The notes: generated from the letters alone by a model not told the origin. A stretch of 64,000 nt of DNA from Gracilaria domingensis (GCA_022539475.1 VCMS01000263.1:1-64000); one strand, 5' to 3'. Numbered from the stretch's first letter, positions 24,111 to 35,733 are shown. Numbers and translations are program-made.

Positions 24111-24260
24111 CGATAAGAACAGAATAGATATGGGTTGAAAAGAAATACATACGGTAGGAAATAAGGCTCAATAAATCCACGCAGATCACATGAAGCAATT
24201 CATGCCATAATGTAGACATATATACACCAAAAAGTGGAAACTGTAGTCGTAGATTTCAAG

Positions 24261-24305
24261 GCTTTTAAGTCCAACCTATCATCATGATAAGTTGGACTTA
24301 AAAGC
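24261..24305. repeat. 45-base near-perfect palindrome
   Basis: Arms GCTTTTAAGTCCAAC and GTTGGACTTAAAAGC are exact complements. The 15 bases between them also pair internally (TATCAT/ATGATA) with one mismatch near the junction. It would fold as a long hairpin or cruciform. It is not preceded by a gene whose terminator it could be. Confidence 0.7.
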
Positions 24306-25029
24306 AGTGTGAAAAAACATAAAAGTTAAAATTACGTAATGGCATTATGTATTTTTGGAATTTATTTCTTTTCACAGTAGCGATGATTCGTGAGTACTGC
24401 GAGAACGGCATGAAAAAAAGAATAAAAATGGAGTCAAATAAGAAATTTTGGCAACCATGATTTTAAAATTGAAACTATCACAAATTGTTCTTTTAAGACG
24501 GTTTGAAAACGATATAATTTGGAAAAGAGCAGCCTTCTGCTAATAAAAATTTAGATGTTAATTAATTTCAAGCTTGATTGTAAACTGTTTTAAAAACATC
24601 TTTATTCAAATTTATTATCACGGATTAAGATATACAGTTATCACTTATAAAAAGCAACCGATATAAAAAACATGTTTACCAAGACCGAGCTTTTCATAGA
24701 GCGGTGCTATTGATTATTCTCTCTCGTTTGTAACTATTGCTTGATTAAAGTTCCAAGAATAGTAAGAGAAGATCGATGTATGTTTTTACTTCTCATAGTT
24801 TTCGTCAAGTTGATATAAGAGTAGAAGTTCGAGTTTAATCTGATACTATTTAAAGTGGGCTGATCTAGAAGCAATATTATAACTATATGAAAGGTATTAT
24901 TATTTAGAAGAAAATTAAAACGTTACAATTGGGGAGACTGGGAATGGTTAGTTGTAAATATTGCAGTACTGGTACTTGCTTGCAAGAACTAGTTACACCG
25001 ATTTCATTTTGCTTTCATTTACTAAATAT

Positions 25030-25138
25030 AACTGGTTCTAGACATTACGCTCAAAAAGAGAACGTTTTACATACTGATACATAGTATGTATCAGTATATA
25101 AAACGTTCACTTCTTGAGCATAATGTCTAAAACCGGTT
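25030..25138. repeat. 109-base imperfect palindrome (fold-back element)
   Basis: Two arms of about 54 bases meet with almost no loop, pairing from AACTGGTT/AACCGGTT at the outer ends through ACATTACGCTCA/TGAGCATAATGT to ATACTGATACATA/TATGTATCAGTAT at the centre, with only a handful of mismatches. Size and symmetry fit a fold-back MITE. No clear target duplication is visible beyond AT-rich flanks. Confidence 0.65.
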
Positions 25139-25166
25139 GTAATGAGAATGAGGAGCATACTAGAAA

Positions 25167-25886
25167 TTGATGTGGAGGCAATGGGGCCGAAAATTGATAA
25201 GAACCTTGGACATATCATTTTTCGGGTTCAAAATGAGTGGCGAAGAGAACAGATTCCAAGACTTGCTGTTTAGAAACGTCCTAAGCGTACAGATCTTGGC
25301 GGAGTTTCTGGGTTGCGAAGTAAACCAAAAAGATTCGAGAAATGTTGGAAACAAGGACTCAGTGCGCGAAAGAATAGTGCAGTTGGCGCCTCTGGACGCA
25401 GATGTTCGAGGTACAGAGTTTGAAGGAGGGCGGGGGCGTAAAAGGAAGGTGTTATTCTCCAAATTCTTCGAAAAGTATGTTCCACGGGCGCTGGAAATTT
25501 TAATCATAGCTGCACGAATGAAAATTAAGCAGAAGTAGGGAACGGAGTTCAGGAACGACCGAATGGCTCAGGATCCGCCCCATGAAAATGATGAAGATGT
25601 CAGAACTGCGGCATACTGGATAATGTCTAAGAAGAAGCAGTATCTAGCTGACTGAGAAGATGTATTCATGGAAGAGATTACGGAACATCTTGGGGCCGTA
25701 CTGGACTGCTATACTGGGTATTGCGACCCTCCGGATCGCGTATACTTCCCTATAAGAGCAATCGACGAAATCCGAGATACGAATGTGAACGATTGCAATC
25801 CGAATGTCTCGGAAGGCAGTAGGGAACGAAACGGGGGAGACTTTAACGATGAGCACGACATGGGTGACCAGGATTGTAGTATCTAA
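25167..25886 (+). pseudogene. Unknown gene with two in-frame stops
   Basis: One reading frame runs 240 codons interrupted only by a TAG at 25536-25538 and a TGA near 25651. The first part (123 residues) has a helical segment with LAEFLGCEVNQKD and a basic GGRGRKRKV cluster. The second part holds AAYWIMSKKKQYLAD and DCYTGYCDPPDRVYFPI, then an acidic tail. No family is recognised. The frame is unbroken apart from the two stops, which indicates recent decay by point mutation rather than random open sequence. It begins 29 bases after the 109-base palindrome. Confidence 0.4.
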
Positions 25887-26177
25887 AGTACATGTACAGT
25901 TTAGGTTAAAAATGTTATGTAGTAGGCGTATGATGAATTTGGGCTCAAAGATTACGACAGAATCTTTTAAAGTAGAAACGTTGGACGTTTCGGTGAAGGG
26001 GAGTGAAAAATGATCGGGCAGGTACTTTTGGCGAATAACGTGTATGCAGCCTTTGATTGAGGAGAATAGGATAAGCCCGAACCAAGGAGAGACCGTACCT
26101 CATCGAGGTTTCATCGTTGACGTACTTGGATGCATGGTGTGATCATGCTCGTTGTCGGTGGCCCAACGGAGTGATAT

Positions 26178-28385
26178 TCAGTTCAGAGTTTCATCAAAGG
26201 TTTCCAAGGGCTCTATCACTTCGAAGAAACGAACGAAAGCGAGCTCCGATTCAGAGTTGTCTAAGGTCATTTCCTTCACGCGATGAAATGCAAATACTTT
26301 GCATACCCACGCCGTGGAAAACTTACAGTTAGGGGGAAGGGGTGTTCCGTGCATGAGAACTTTGGAGAACTTGGGCAATTTGGAAGGTCCTAAGCAGGTT
26401 TTTACGAAGATGCAGTCACATAGTTGCACATAGCGCTTCCAGAGTCTGATGCATCCAAGATCTCGATCGTAATCATCCAGCGAGTGACAGAATCCGCTAA
26501 GAACGTATGCAGAGTTAACTAGAGTGAGTTTGATGTCGTCGGGGTTCTTCCGCTGTTGAATGGTTTCTACCCAAAGCGTGGGAAAGAAAGTGAGAGCGTC
26601 GCGATATATTTGGTTGATGAACTGCAATGTGGATTTCAAGAAAGTTTCTGCCAGAGCCGAAGAAGACAAATGTGGATTCCATCGTAAGTACTTTTCAGCT
26701 TTGATGATATCAAAGAGTGAGAAGGAGTTCCCTTCGCGACCCATGGCCGGAGAGCGGTTGATGAAAGGGCTGCCAGAGTTGGAGGAGACAGAGAATTGAC
26801 TTCTGACCGAAAGGGATTTGAAATAGTCCTGAAACTCTTGAATGGCGTTCACCGGTTCCTTATGAGCTGTAGTTCGACTTCGAGAGGTTTGACGATAGTG
26901 GTTTTTGAAGAGAAGATGAGCATGTTCGTAGACGCCTGTATCGCCGACTGCAGACCTCCGTATCGCGGTATGTTTGGAATGATATGATAGAGAAGGTGGA
27001 ACGTAAGAGTTTGAAAGTTGGGGGCTTGGTGCGGGCCGAGAATGAAGATTGTGTGAAACTCAAAGTTACTTCTCATAGTTTCCAATGCATCTATGCGATG
27101 CTCCGTCCATTTTGGAGTGGTATTGTAGCGAAGAACGTTGTTGACGAGGTCAACGTAAGATATGAAGACGGTGGTAATGAGGGCGGGGGATTTCTCACCA
27201 CAACAGCGGTCGAAGAAAGCGCCAATGAAAGGGAAAAACATATCAAGGGAGCTGCAGTCCTTGGCTTCCAACATACTTCTGATGCAGTCTGTCGTGAAGA
27301 AAAAGTTGAGAGATTTTCCTTTTTCGGATGTGGAGAAGTCGATGTGAAGTCCGGGTGCAGAGTAGGAGCGCTCAATTTCGGCGAGAATGTCATTGAAGTG
27401 GCTTAGAATAGAAGTTCGAACGGTCTTGAAAGACCTCGGTTTCCCCTGGGAACCAACAGATGTGTGAAGCGAATCGGACTTGACGCCTTCAATTGAGGCG
27501 AGTTTGATGCGTCTGGAGATTCCGAGGTGAAAGCTTTGAAGAGGTTCGAGGGAGAAGATCGAGTAAGGAGTCAGCAGCTCGGGAAATTGAGCATAGATAA
27601 TGATTCGAGAAAAAATTTGTAAGTGGAACAGGAGGTGGTTTGGAGAAGTTCAACAGCTTCAGTTTTTAGGATTCTTACAACTCGAGGTCTGCGGGAGAGT
27701 AGAGCCCGTTCTGCGCCGGCCAGTATATCTTGGTGTTTCTTTCTGGTTGCTGAAGTGTTGGAGACGGTTCGCTCGTTGAGAATGGGTTGATAGATGTGAA
27801 TTGTGAACAAGGGATAAGGCATCTGTGACAGGGCTTGTTTGGTTTTGTGCCGTGGAGGACAGCGAGAAGGTCCTTTGCTTCGGAAAATTCAGCGCTATAG
27901 TTAGAGATGATGGGATGACACTGTCAAAAGACTCCCTTGGCGTCTCTGAAGGAGAACCTTTTTGTGCTTATGTAGTACAGAGGGTTGAAGATAATTTCCA
28001 AGGACTTCTGGACGAGCTTCATGCGCACAACGCGAGTTATGTTCAACGAAAAGCGACCAATTCCCAATGAGTTGTTGTCTGTGGAGGACGAATCGGAGGC
28101 GAAGGATATGAAGGAAGTGGGAACGTAGACGAGAATGTGGTGATGTGTGATTCATTTTCTGCGGGACGAGCCCTTGAAGTTGAGAAACGTAATATGGAGG
28201 GGATATGATGTGACAGAGGAGCTTTTTAGCGTGTTGGAAGACTTGTAGGATTCTAATGGAAGCAAGCCGATGAAGGCTTCTACACTAGTAGTCGTGGGAG
28301 CATGCCAGATGACTCCTAGGTTTGGAGAATATGAGATGTGCTTTTTGAGAGCCAGAACGACGTCATGTCCGAGTTTGGAGGCCAT
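26178..28385 (-). pseudogene. Large transposon-like gene, frameshifted
   Basis: Minus-strand segments join into one protein-like path. There is a cysteine motif KPCHRCL near 27815 and a poorly framed stretch to 27640. One long frame then runs from about 27635 to 26849, containing PYSIFSLEPLQSFHLGISRR (near 27560) and later FHLLYHIIPNIPRYGGLQ. The last frame (26852-26178) ends with KVLMHGTPLPP and ELAFVRFFEVIEPLETFDET. The blocks "EPLxxFHLGIS", "HxxxHIPxxxRxGG" and a C-terminal "LAFVRFFE" are the kind seen in very large proteins carried by DNA transposons in fungi and algae. That assignment is from memory of patterns, not a search. At least three frameshifts. It could extend upstream into 28400-29350, where minus-strand frames are proline/serine-rich. 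Confidence 0.5.
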
Positions 28386-29778
28386 GTAATGCGCAAATGC
28401 GTCGGTTCCAGTTCGGGAGGCGTGGTGAACTGGGTGAAAGAATACGTTTTCATGGGATGCTAGCTGAAGTTATTGTTGAAGGACTTGAATGGGGTTCTTG
28501 GCATAGAGGGTGGCAGAGAACTGACGGTCTTCGTCGTGAATGGTGGTGGGGGTGAAGCCAATGGAGCTCACGGTATCTTCAAAGATTTTAGAGTGTAGTT
28601 TGAGAAACTCAGAAGCGGAGGTGATGGAGGTCTAGAAAAGAGAGGCGGGAAAGTTGGATTGCATGAGAATGTTGATAAGCTCGTCTGCGGGGCGCTTCCA
28701 GAGTTTCGTGGCGATGGGGGAAATGTATGTGACGAGATTTTGAATGTTCTCATTTGATGATGGTGGAGAGAGAGCGTGACCAGAACCCACGGAGAGGGAC
28801 CGGAACCTGAATGGGAGATGTAGTGTATCTATATGTGCTGCGTCAGAAGAACGTATGGAGCAAGCGATCTGCTGTTCTTCGTACGGTTCGTCAGTTGCGA
28901 GTGCTACATATCGGAGGGGCGGTCGGAGGGAGAAGAGAGAGAGGTTTGGGTACTGCCGAGTCGCCTACGTTTCGTTCGGGTAAGGAAGAGGGAACGGCAG
29001 AGGGCTGCAGGGCTGAGAAAAGGGTATGGGTCATGCCGGTGCCTGCAAAGTTTCTGATGTGGCGCGAGGAAGGCGATTGAGTTTGTGTCATAGGCGCAGC
29101 GGGGAACGAAACCGATGTATATGATGATGTGGGGCGAAGGGGAGGTAGGGGGCTTGGTTGGGGGTTGGTTGGAACTTTGAAGCTGAGGAGCGGAGTTCTA
29201 AGGTGCGGTGTTGCAACTTGTACAAAATTTTGACGTATCCTGTGAGAGAGAATATGGGGAGAGTCAAATCGCCGCCATGCACGTGATGGTTTAAGTACAC
29301 TACCATATGGTACGTCGAGAAGGTAAGGAATTGGGAAAAACTAAAAAGGAACATTCGAAAATTTTTGACCCCGTATTTTGCGGCCGACGTGAACCCTACG
29401 CTAGGCGTAGTTCTGCACTGGAGTCAAGAAAGTACCATGGCACGGGCCTCACTAATGTGATGCGAGCTGTGATCATGGCCCTTCTCTGCCACATATTATG
29501 TTCCAGATCATGCAAGTTCCATACAGGTACGTGAAGCATGTAACGGTTTCGACTCTTACTGCGATCTATTTGTTGCTGACCTGCTTCGATGAGAGCGATG
29601 TACGAATATCGAACGAAAAACTATTTTTCATATCATGCGAGTCACATACAGTAACGGTTTAGACTCTATCTACGATTGTTACGCGATATATTTCTTGGTG
29701 ACAACGTTTGACGCAAGCGTTTTACAAAGAGCGGGCGACGGTTCTACGAACGAAGAACGCGCATGTGCGAGGACGCTC
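28386..29778. other. Unassigned, possibly upstream part of the broken gene
   Basis: Short minus-strand frames rich in proline and serine may be the low-complexity N-terminus of the broken transposon-like gene downstream. They carry no domain and I could not connect them. The plus-strand frames here look like shadows of these. Confidence 0.3.
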
Positions 29779-30750
29779 GTAAGTTTCGTCGCCAATGTAG
29801 ATCTACGAGCGATTCGAGTGAGAAATGTGGAGGTTCTAATGACTAACTGCTGTTTTTCAGTTCTGGCTTAGTGACATTTAGGTCTTCCATTGAATTCAAT
29901 TGGAAACTTTGGCACAGGGAGACGTTGAGGGTAGATGGTGGAGCACTATACCGTTAATTTGTTGCGTTATCGGGATTGGAAGACATGGGGAGGTATGTGA
30001 TAATAACGATGAAACCCATCGAGGAGAGTTTTGTCTGTGTTGTATATGTACTAACTGTGTGCCCGATTACTACTTCTTGCATAGTTCTGAACCATGTTTA
30101 ATACGAACGGGAACCATCACTTTGCTCTTCAACACGGATCAAAACTCTGGGAACTACCATGAAGGACTGATATACTGTCGTAATGTATTGAAAGGGTTCA
30201 ACCTTTTCAGTACATTACAACAGTACATCACAACAGTACATCATATCTTCATGGTTGTGTATGTGCTGTGTGTACTAACTGTATGCTAGTGAATGACTTT
30301 TCGCTGTGTTGCAATGAGTGAAAGACTGTGGAACAGGAGCCGTTGAGGACGGATCGTGAAGCAGTGGAGGTGAATGTGTCGCATTAGCTAGACTGGAAGA
30401 CATGGAGAGATATGTAACAAAAACGAATCGAGAAGGAGTTCATGTGTGTTATCAGATTGCTAACTATTTGTGTCATTACTGCTTCTGGCAAAACCTTGAT
30501 TCTTGAATAGGGACGTGAAGGTGCGTTTGGATACGAGAACTGGAAGATTTGAAAATGTAGGGAGATATCGCATTGAAAGGGTTGTGTGTGCGCTATGGAT
30601 ACTAACTGTGTTTCAGTGTGTGTTTATGTACGGTGCCGCCATGACACTGTGTGGACGGTGGACGGTGATCGGGACTGAAAGAGATGACGAGGTAAGAGGG
30701 TCAGGTATCGAAGAGAAGTTTCTTGGTTGTTTTGAGTATGGCTACTAACT
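29779..30750 (+). repeat. Degenerate repeated intron-like units
   Basis: The string TACTAAC or a one-base variant recurs near 29841, 30049, 30273, 30459, 30600 and 30743, each followed by TGT-rich sequence and often by a CAG or TAG. Upstream of several copies lie GTAAGT (29779), GTATGT (29993) and GTAAGA (30691). Segments around "GGAAGACATGGGGAGGTATG" (near 29980) and its variant near 30395 show that the units are related copies. This looks like a row of decayed exon-intron pieces with yeast-type branch points. No continuous protein can be read through the intervening exons. Confidence 0.45.
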
Positions 30751-31474
30751 TTGTGTCCGTTTACGGTTTTTTGTGATGACGCGATCGAGGTATGTGGACT
30801 GCGCGAAAGAGGATGTTACATGCAACAGGCGATGACGAAGTGATGAAGATGGGTTCTGGGTTCGATTATGAAGCTTTGAGAAAATGCGGTCGCAGTGGTA
30901 GTGCACGGGGGTACTGCAGCAAATGAATGTTCCAGCCGTAGTATTCTCGTACGCTCGCTGCGTTCGGTTCAGACTGGTCTGTTCTCTGGGCTTCTCATGT
31001 GGTCCGTTGGTAGACCATTCGAATGGACGGACTCACTAACAGCACTAGGAAGAGTGGAGAACTGGAAGTACGGTTCTTCTACCTTTCATACTTGCCAGTT
31101 TTAGATGTCAAGTATTAAAAAAATTAGCTTACTTTACCATACCTCAAAATCATTCATTAGTCTTAGTTTTCTCTAGTTTTTCCTCCGAATGGAAACTGCA
31201 AAAAGCGCATTTTAACATATGAAAAAACTAGCATTTCGAAACTAGTATTTTTGGACGGCTACCTTGCAAACCAAGAACACAGAGGATGATGTTAGGGAAT
31301 ACTGCGAAGAACATATAATATATCATGGGAGTAATGTAAATTTGAGAGCTCACGTTGTGCAGAGTTGATAGAACTACAAAATCTCTAATAGTTTGTATAC
31401 TGCAAGCTCTCTAGCTGAGCTACAATGGGGAGTAGACAGACCAGCTCCGATACCGGTCCAATTAGGGTAATGGT

Positions 31475-31843
31475 TTAGCATGGTTCAAACGACCCATGTA
31501 AAACTGAAACTAGTGCAGAGATATCAGTAAAACTCTCGGCGATAAACGATCTTGCGATCAGCTTCGAAACCGGAAGTGCTGCGTGGAACACCCTCCGTAG
31601 TTTCCTACCAAGAGCAGTATCATTTCTTCTTGTGCTACGATACTGATACCACGAACAATTCAAGACGCTCTTGCTATGATTTGGGTGAATCGGACTAAGA
31701 CGTTTGGATAATGAACAATTTTTGAAAAGAACAAAGCAACACAGACGCCCTTCAATGTTTTCGAGAGTATTCAATTTAGAGAAAACCAAATACGGCGATA
31801 GTGATCTGGCCGCATGCGACGCACAGAATGGACGGTCTTCCAA
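31475..31843 (-). pseudogene. Gene Y copy C' (module remnant)
   Basis: A 122-residue frame whose central part (SVLNCSWYQYRSTRRNDTAL then GRKLRRVFHAALPVSKL) matches the minus-strand frame at 45835-46023 and, more distantly, the plus-strand Y copies at 36887-37114 and 49496-49722. The gene X partner that should lie on its other side is missing here. The piggyBac element lies beyond it, between this copy and its inverted partner. Confidence 0.45.
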
Positions 31844-32358
31844 CGCACTTGTTGGATTTTGGTTTTTTTGCCGTTCATAATACGTCTTACAACTTCAAAG
31901 GCGTCATTTCCTGAGTGAAACATAAGCAACGGAGTCGATTTCTAGACAGAAGCACTTCCGAATTGTGGTTTGGTTACGAGCGTTTCTTGCAGTTTGGATT
32001 ACTTCAACATGGTCGCTTGCAAAGTGCTCATTTACTGTTTGTTCCCGTTAATAGATAGATCTACTTTGAAAACTAACACACCTTTGAAGTGCTTTAGCGA
32101 AAACGTTCAAAGGCATTCCAGAAAAGAGGGGCGACGTAAAGCTTCGATCAGTTGTTTGCGACATGACAAGTATCAGAGGGAATAATCGGGTACTTAATGC
32201 ACGGCATGTGCACTGAATATTGTGATTCGGGTTCGTTTTAGAGGTGCCGACCTCGACCATGTAAGAAGCGTTTGAAAAACTGGTGTTCCATGCGCTTGGC
32301 GGGCTTTGTCAGAGCTTTTTTCTCCTGGATAATCGCGACCGGACAATCTTCCAGTTAA
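31844..32358. other. Spacer before the piggyBac element
   Basis: No gene recognised. It ends in TTAA at 32355-32358, the target duplication of the piggyBac element. It has no counterpart at the matching place in the second inverted pair (near 46024), so it is either an extra insertion or sequence lost there. Confidence 0.35.
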
Positions 32359-33013
32359 CCCTTTGGACACTGAAAGCGCTAATGTCTATGATTGTAGACA
32401 TTAGCCGCAGCCAATGAATGGAAAGCAAACAGTAAAGTGTGTGGCTTAGAAACAAGTGGAAACTGACTGTTTCCTTCAAACCAAAATTGCGGCGCATTAT
32501 ATACGTTGCTTCCGTGCAAGCTTTTCTTCCCCATCCCAACGACATGCGCGCCGACACGACGACTTTTTCCGTGTCACTTTACGCAGGCGCCACTTTTCGC
32601 ACTCTTATCACGCCGGAAGTCTTTCACAACGTTGCTTCGGTACACTGATTGCCTAAAGAGGACATCGAAGTTTCTTTTCAAGCCAAAGCGGGTGCTTCTC
32701 AAACTACAGCTAGAAACAACGCTGGATTGATGATTTTCGCGGGAGCGGGTTGTCTCTGTTTGCCTCTGAGAAGCATCACGACTGCACTCAGTACCTTCTC
32801 TTCACGAGAAAACAAGGTAAAAGCAACTCCACTTCTTGACAAACCTAGTCGTACTTGATAGAATCAAATCAGTCTGTCAATTTCTTGTCGGAGTGAAGTA
32901 CACCAAACTGGCGCAAGGGGTTCTTTGTTTGTGGTCAAGAGATATTAGAACCTCATATATTTGAGAGAAGCAGAGCGTACCGTGACGAACATTCATACAC
33001 TGGATCCTGCGGT

Positions 33014-33532
33014 ATGGAAATGAACGAGAGCACAAGCCAGTATGCAGCTGTTAGGGCAAACATAAAGACTAACAAGAGAGCGGAAACCACGATGACACCA
33101 TTACCGGAAGGAAAAGAACAATCTGTCACGTTTGATTCATTACATTTATTGCAGGGAAACAATGTGGTTTGCAATGCGGAATCTGGCTCTATTGGTGAGA
33201 AGGGTGATTCAATGACAGCTGAAATCAAAGGTGGTATTCCTACTATGACTATAGATAACGAAGATGTTGCTTGCAGGCGGTGTGGCGGAACGCCGTGCTA
33301 TTGGGTACAGTTTGGTTCTTATGTTGTTGAAAAAACCTCCGAGAAGTTTCCTATTGCTGATTCGAGTCAGAATAACGAAGCGCGTAAGTGCGCGTATAAG
33401 ATCTACATTTACGAAAGATATGGATTCATGGGAAAGGGGAACAGGATTCAAATTCCTCATTGTGTTCTTGAAGGAATACGATCGATGTGGCCGGATGCAG
33501 CAGGAACATATATGGGTTACCGAGATGAGTAA
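33014..33532 (+). CDS. piggyBac-borne accessory protein
   Basis: A 172-residue intact frame converging on the transposase, with stops only two bases apart. The N-terminal 80 residues are polar. Then comes a cysteine cluster VACRRCGGTPCYW (C87, C90, C95) that could bind metal. The C-terminus has KGNRIQIPHCVLEGIRSMWP and a final TYMGYRD. That C-terminal pattern (basic-aromatic, "IPxCVxxxIRxxxPDxxGxYMGY") is one I associate with small proteins carried next to transposases in algae and oomycetes. The association is from memory and the function is unknown. It is intact while the transposase is broken, so it may have been kept or be simply younger in decay. The start is the first ATG of the frame. 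Confidence 0.55.
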   Translation: MEMNESTSQYAAVRANIKTNKRAETTMTPLPEGKEQSVTFDSLHLLQGNNVVCNAESGSIGEKGDSMTAEIKGGIPTMTIDNEDVACRRCGGTPCYWVQFGSYVVEKTSEKFPIADSSQNNEARKCAYKIYIYERYGFMGKGNRIQIPHCVLEGIRSMWPDAAGTYMGYRDE

Positions 33533-33534
33533 CT

Positions 33535-35733
33535 TTATTTCTTGAATGGCAGCGCTGCAGTAGCCAACGTAGTGGTAGCTTTGTTCGATCTTTTGCGATG
33601 CGGTTTAGTGCTTAGTCTCCTTTGTGCGGAATGAATTTCATTGTATACATCAGGACGACTGTTCTTCAAGAGCTCCATGTTGTGAAAGAAGGAGAAGCAA
33701 TTGACATGGAAACCACGAAAACACTGGCTACAAGAGAATTTGGTGTATCCCCCACTCTTTGAGTCTTTGAGGAGGCGACAAAGAATGCAGTGAACGTTCT
33801 TCCTGCCTGCTGTTTCGAGCAGAATATGCTTGTTGAATGAGACGCTCTCGCTATTGCCATGGTCGTTGGATGAACTACTAAGAGCGGATACTGTAGACAA
33901 CGACGCCCGTCGTTGTTTGTACTCAACATGGACTTCCACAAGCTGCATAATGATCCGCCGCTTCATAGTATCCATTCCGAGATGATCTCCTCCAGTTGCG
34001 GTGATCGCATTCAACAACGCTTGTGCGTTTAGGACGCTGGCCTCGAGCACGAAAGTCAAGATACTCATCGTAACCCGTCGCTTTCTGCGAACAGTAGGAC
34101 AGGTAGACCGAAACTGGTCGAAGCGATCTACAGCATTCATAAATAAGTTGTACGCTACAATTACAGCAGGAACCTGCAGGGTGGTTCGGCATACGGCTTC
34201 ATCACCTGTCCATCGTCTCAGTGGGGCGAGCCCATGGACACACTTCTTCGCGTGATCATCTGGTTGGTGTATTCTTTGAGATGGTGTATCCACAAGATCA
34301 TTACAATAAAACGACACAACACAGCGATCCTTGAAAACAATGAAAACGGTCTTCTCCGCAATCTCAACAGTATTCTCCCCAGTCCCTTTCTTTTCGAACA
34401 CTTGTACAAGTCGCCAATCTCCTCGTCGCGCTTGCTTCAGACTTTCGATTGCTTCCTTGATAGCAGGTCGATTTACTCCGTCAATGTTATTGAACCGAAC
34501 AGTGCCTAAAACTTTGCACTCATTGTCGCTTAGCTTTTGCAGCTGACGAGCAAGCAAGTGCCGTGTGTAGAAGTTGTCCATAACCATAAGTCTTCCCTTC
34601 GACTCTGTAGGATGTAAATAAGTCTGATGAGCCATTTGTGCGCACCAGAGAGCAGACGCTGATGTCTTTGGAAGAATCTTTCCGTCCACTTTTTTCTCAA
34701 CGGCCCCACGTAATCCTCTGAACACCTTTGTGTATCGATGAACTGGAGCAATACCACTCTTGTTACCGGACCCGTTATCTTGAAAGCTGTGTAAGTAAGC
34801 GTCTGACCAACCAACCACAGCATACAAACGAATTCCAAATTTGACAGGCTTCGACTTCATTTATGACCTTGCTGCCGTTCGACCTTTGCAGCGAATAGTA
34901 TTTTCATCTAATGAACTCACACCAACTGGTACTGCCAATGTAGCTGCGTTACGGCCAAAGTGCTCAAGAATTTGGCGACTGTGCTACAGTGGGTCTCGTA
35001 TAGCTACATCAGCGTCGTACGTTGGATACAAGCGCAAGGCAGAACGAATATTCAAGAAAGCATCTCGGCCCATTACATTTTTGAAGAAGGGTATTCCCAA
35101 CAGATCAGACGTTGACCAGTACTCCTGCAAGCGATTGAGCCGGTGTATCGAAGTTGCTAGCTCAAGTCCAAGATAGGCCCGAAGCTCATCCATCCTGAGT
35201 GGTTTGCTGCGTTTGCCCCTGCGAACAAGTTCCTTACTAGTCCAAACTCTGATGCATTGCAAGAAAGAATCATTTAGAAATAAAGTGAATAGACCTCGTT
35301 CCTTACGATGAGCATACGTTCTTCTTATCAGCCTCTCTTTCGAAAGATGTAAACCGCTGCGCTTCTTCCACTGTCGACAATAAAGAACATTTTTGCAAAG
35401 ATAATTTTCTTCGGCTGGTTCCAACAGAGATGCCCTAAATTCTTCGTCGACTGCTTGGTTGGTATCGAATGTCGCGACGACTTCGGCGTTGCATTCAACG
35501 TTGTTAGACGTATTTACGTCTCTATTAGGTGACGGACTCAAAGAATGCGAGTTGAGCGGAGAAGACATTGCGTTCTGTACCTGAGCTGCCATTGTCTGGA
35601 TGATGCTGAACCAGATGTGTCCCGTCTTTTTGGCGGTTTGGAGAGCCTTTGTACCAACGGTACGGTAATCCTGGGTTGCAATCGCAGCATTTTGGCCGAT
35701 CATGCATGCAAAGTTGTTGTATGTTAGGTGCAA
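33535..35733 (-). pseudogene. piggyBac transposase, two in-frame stops
   Basis: A single frame of about 732 codons, interrupted by a TAG at 34984-34986 and a TAA at 34861-34863. Between the stops it remains open with LDENTIRCKGR, which holds the first catalytic aspartate. Downstream are the second aspartate in VMDNFYTRHLL (about 34580) and the piggyBac hallmark YNLFMNAVDRFDQF (about 34150). The cysteine-rich C-terminal domain is CILCRLLKDSKSGGYTKFSC then CFRGFHVNC (about 33790-33700). The N-terminal third contains a DNA-binding/dimerisation type region with ELRAYLGLELATSIHRL. All domain landmarks survive. Only the two nonsense codons disable it, so it was active fairly recently. Confidence 0.85.

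Larger units (their letters stand above)
22330..25029. other. AT-rich gene desert
   Basis: Strongly AT-rich sequence with only chance frames. Inside it are a GC-rich island at 23850-24110 and a 45-base palindrome at 24261-24305, listed separately. No transposon coding motif could be found. Confidence 0.5.

Noticed and set aside
34861..34986. Programmed readthrough of the two stops in the piggyBac transposase
   Set aside because: Two different stops 120 bases apart without any readthrough signal are simpler to explain as nonsense mutations.
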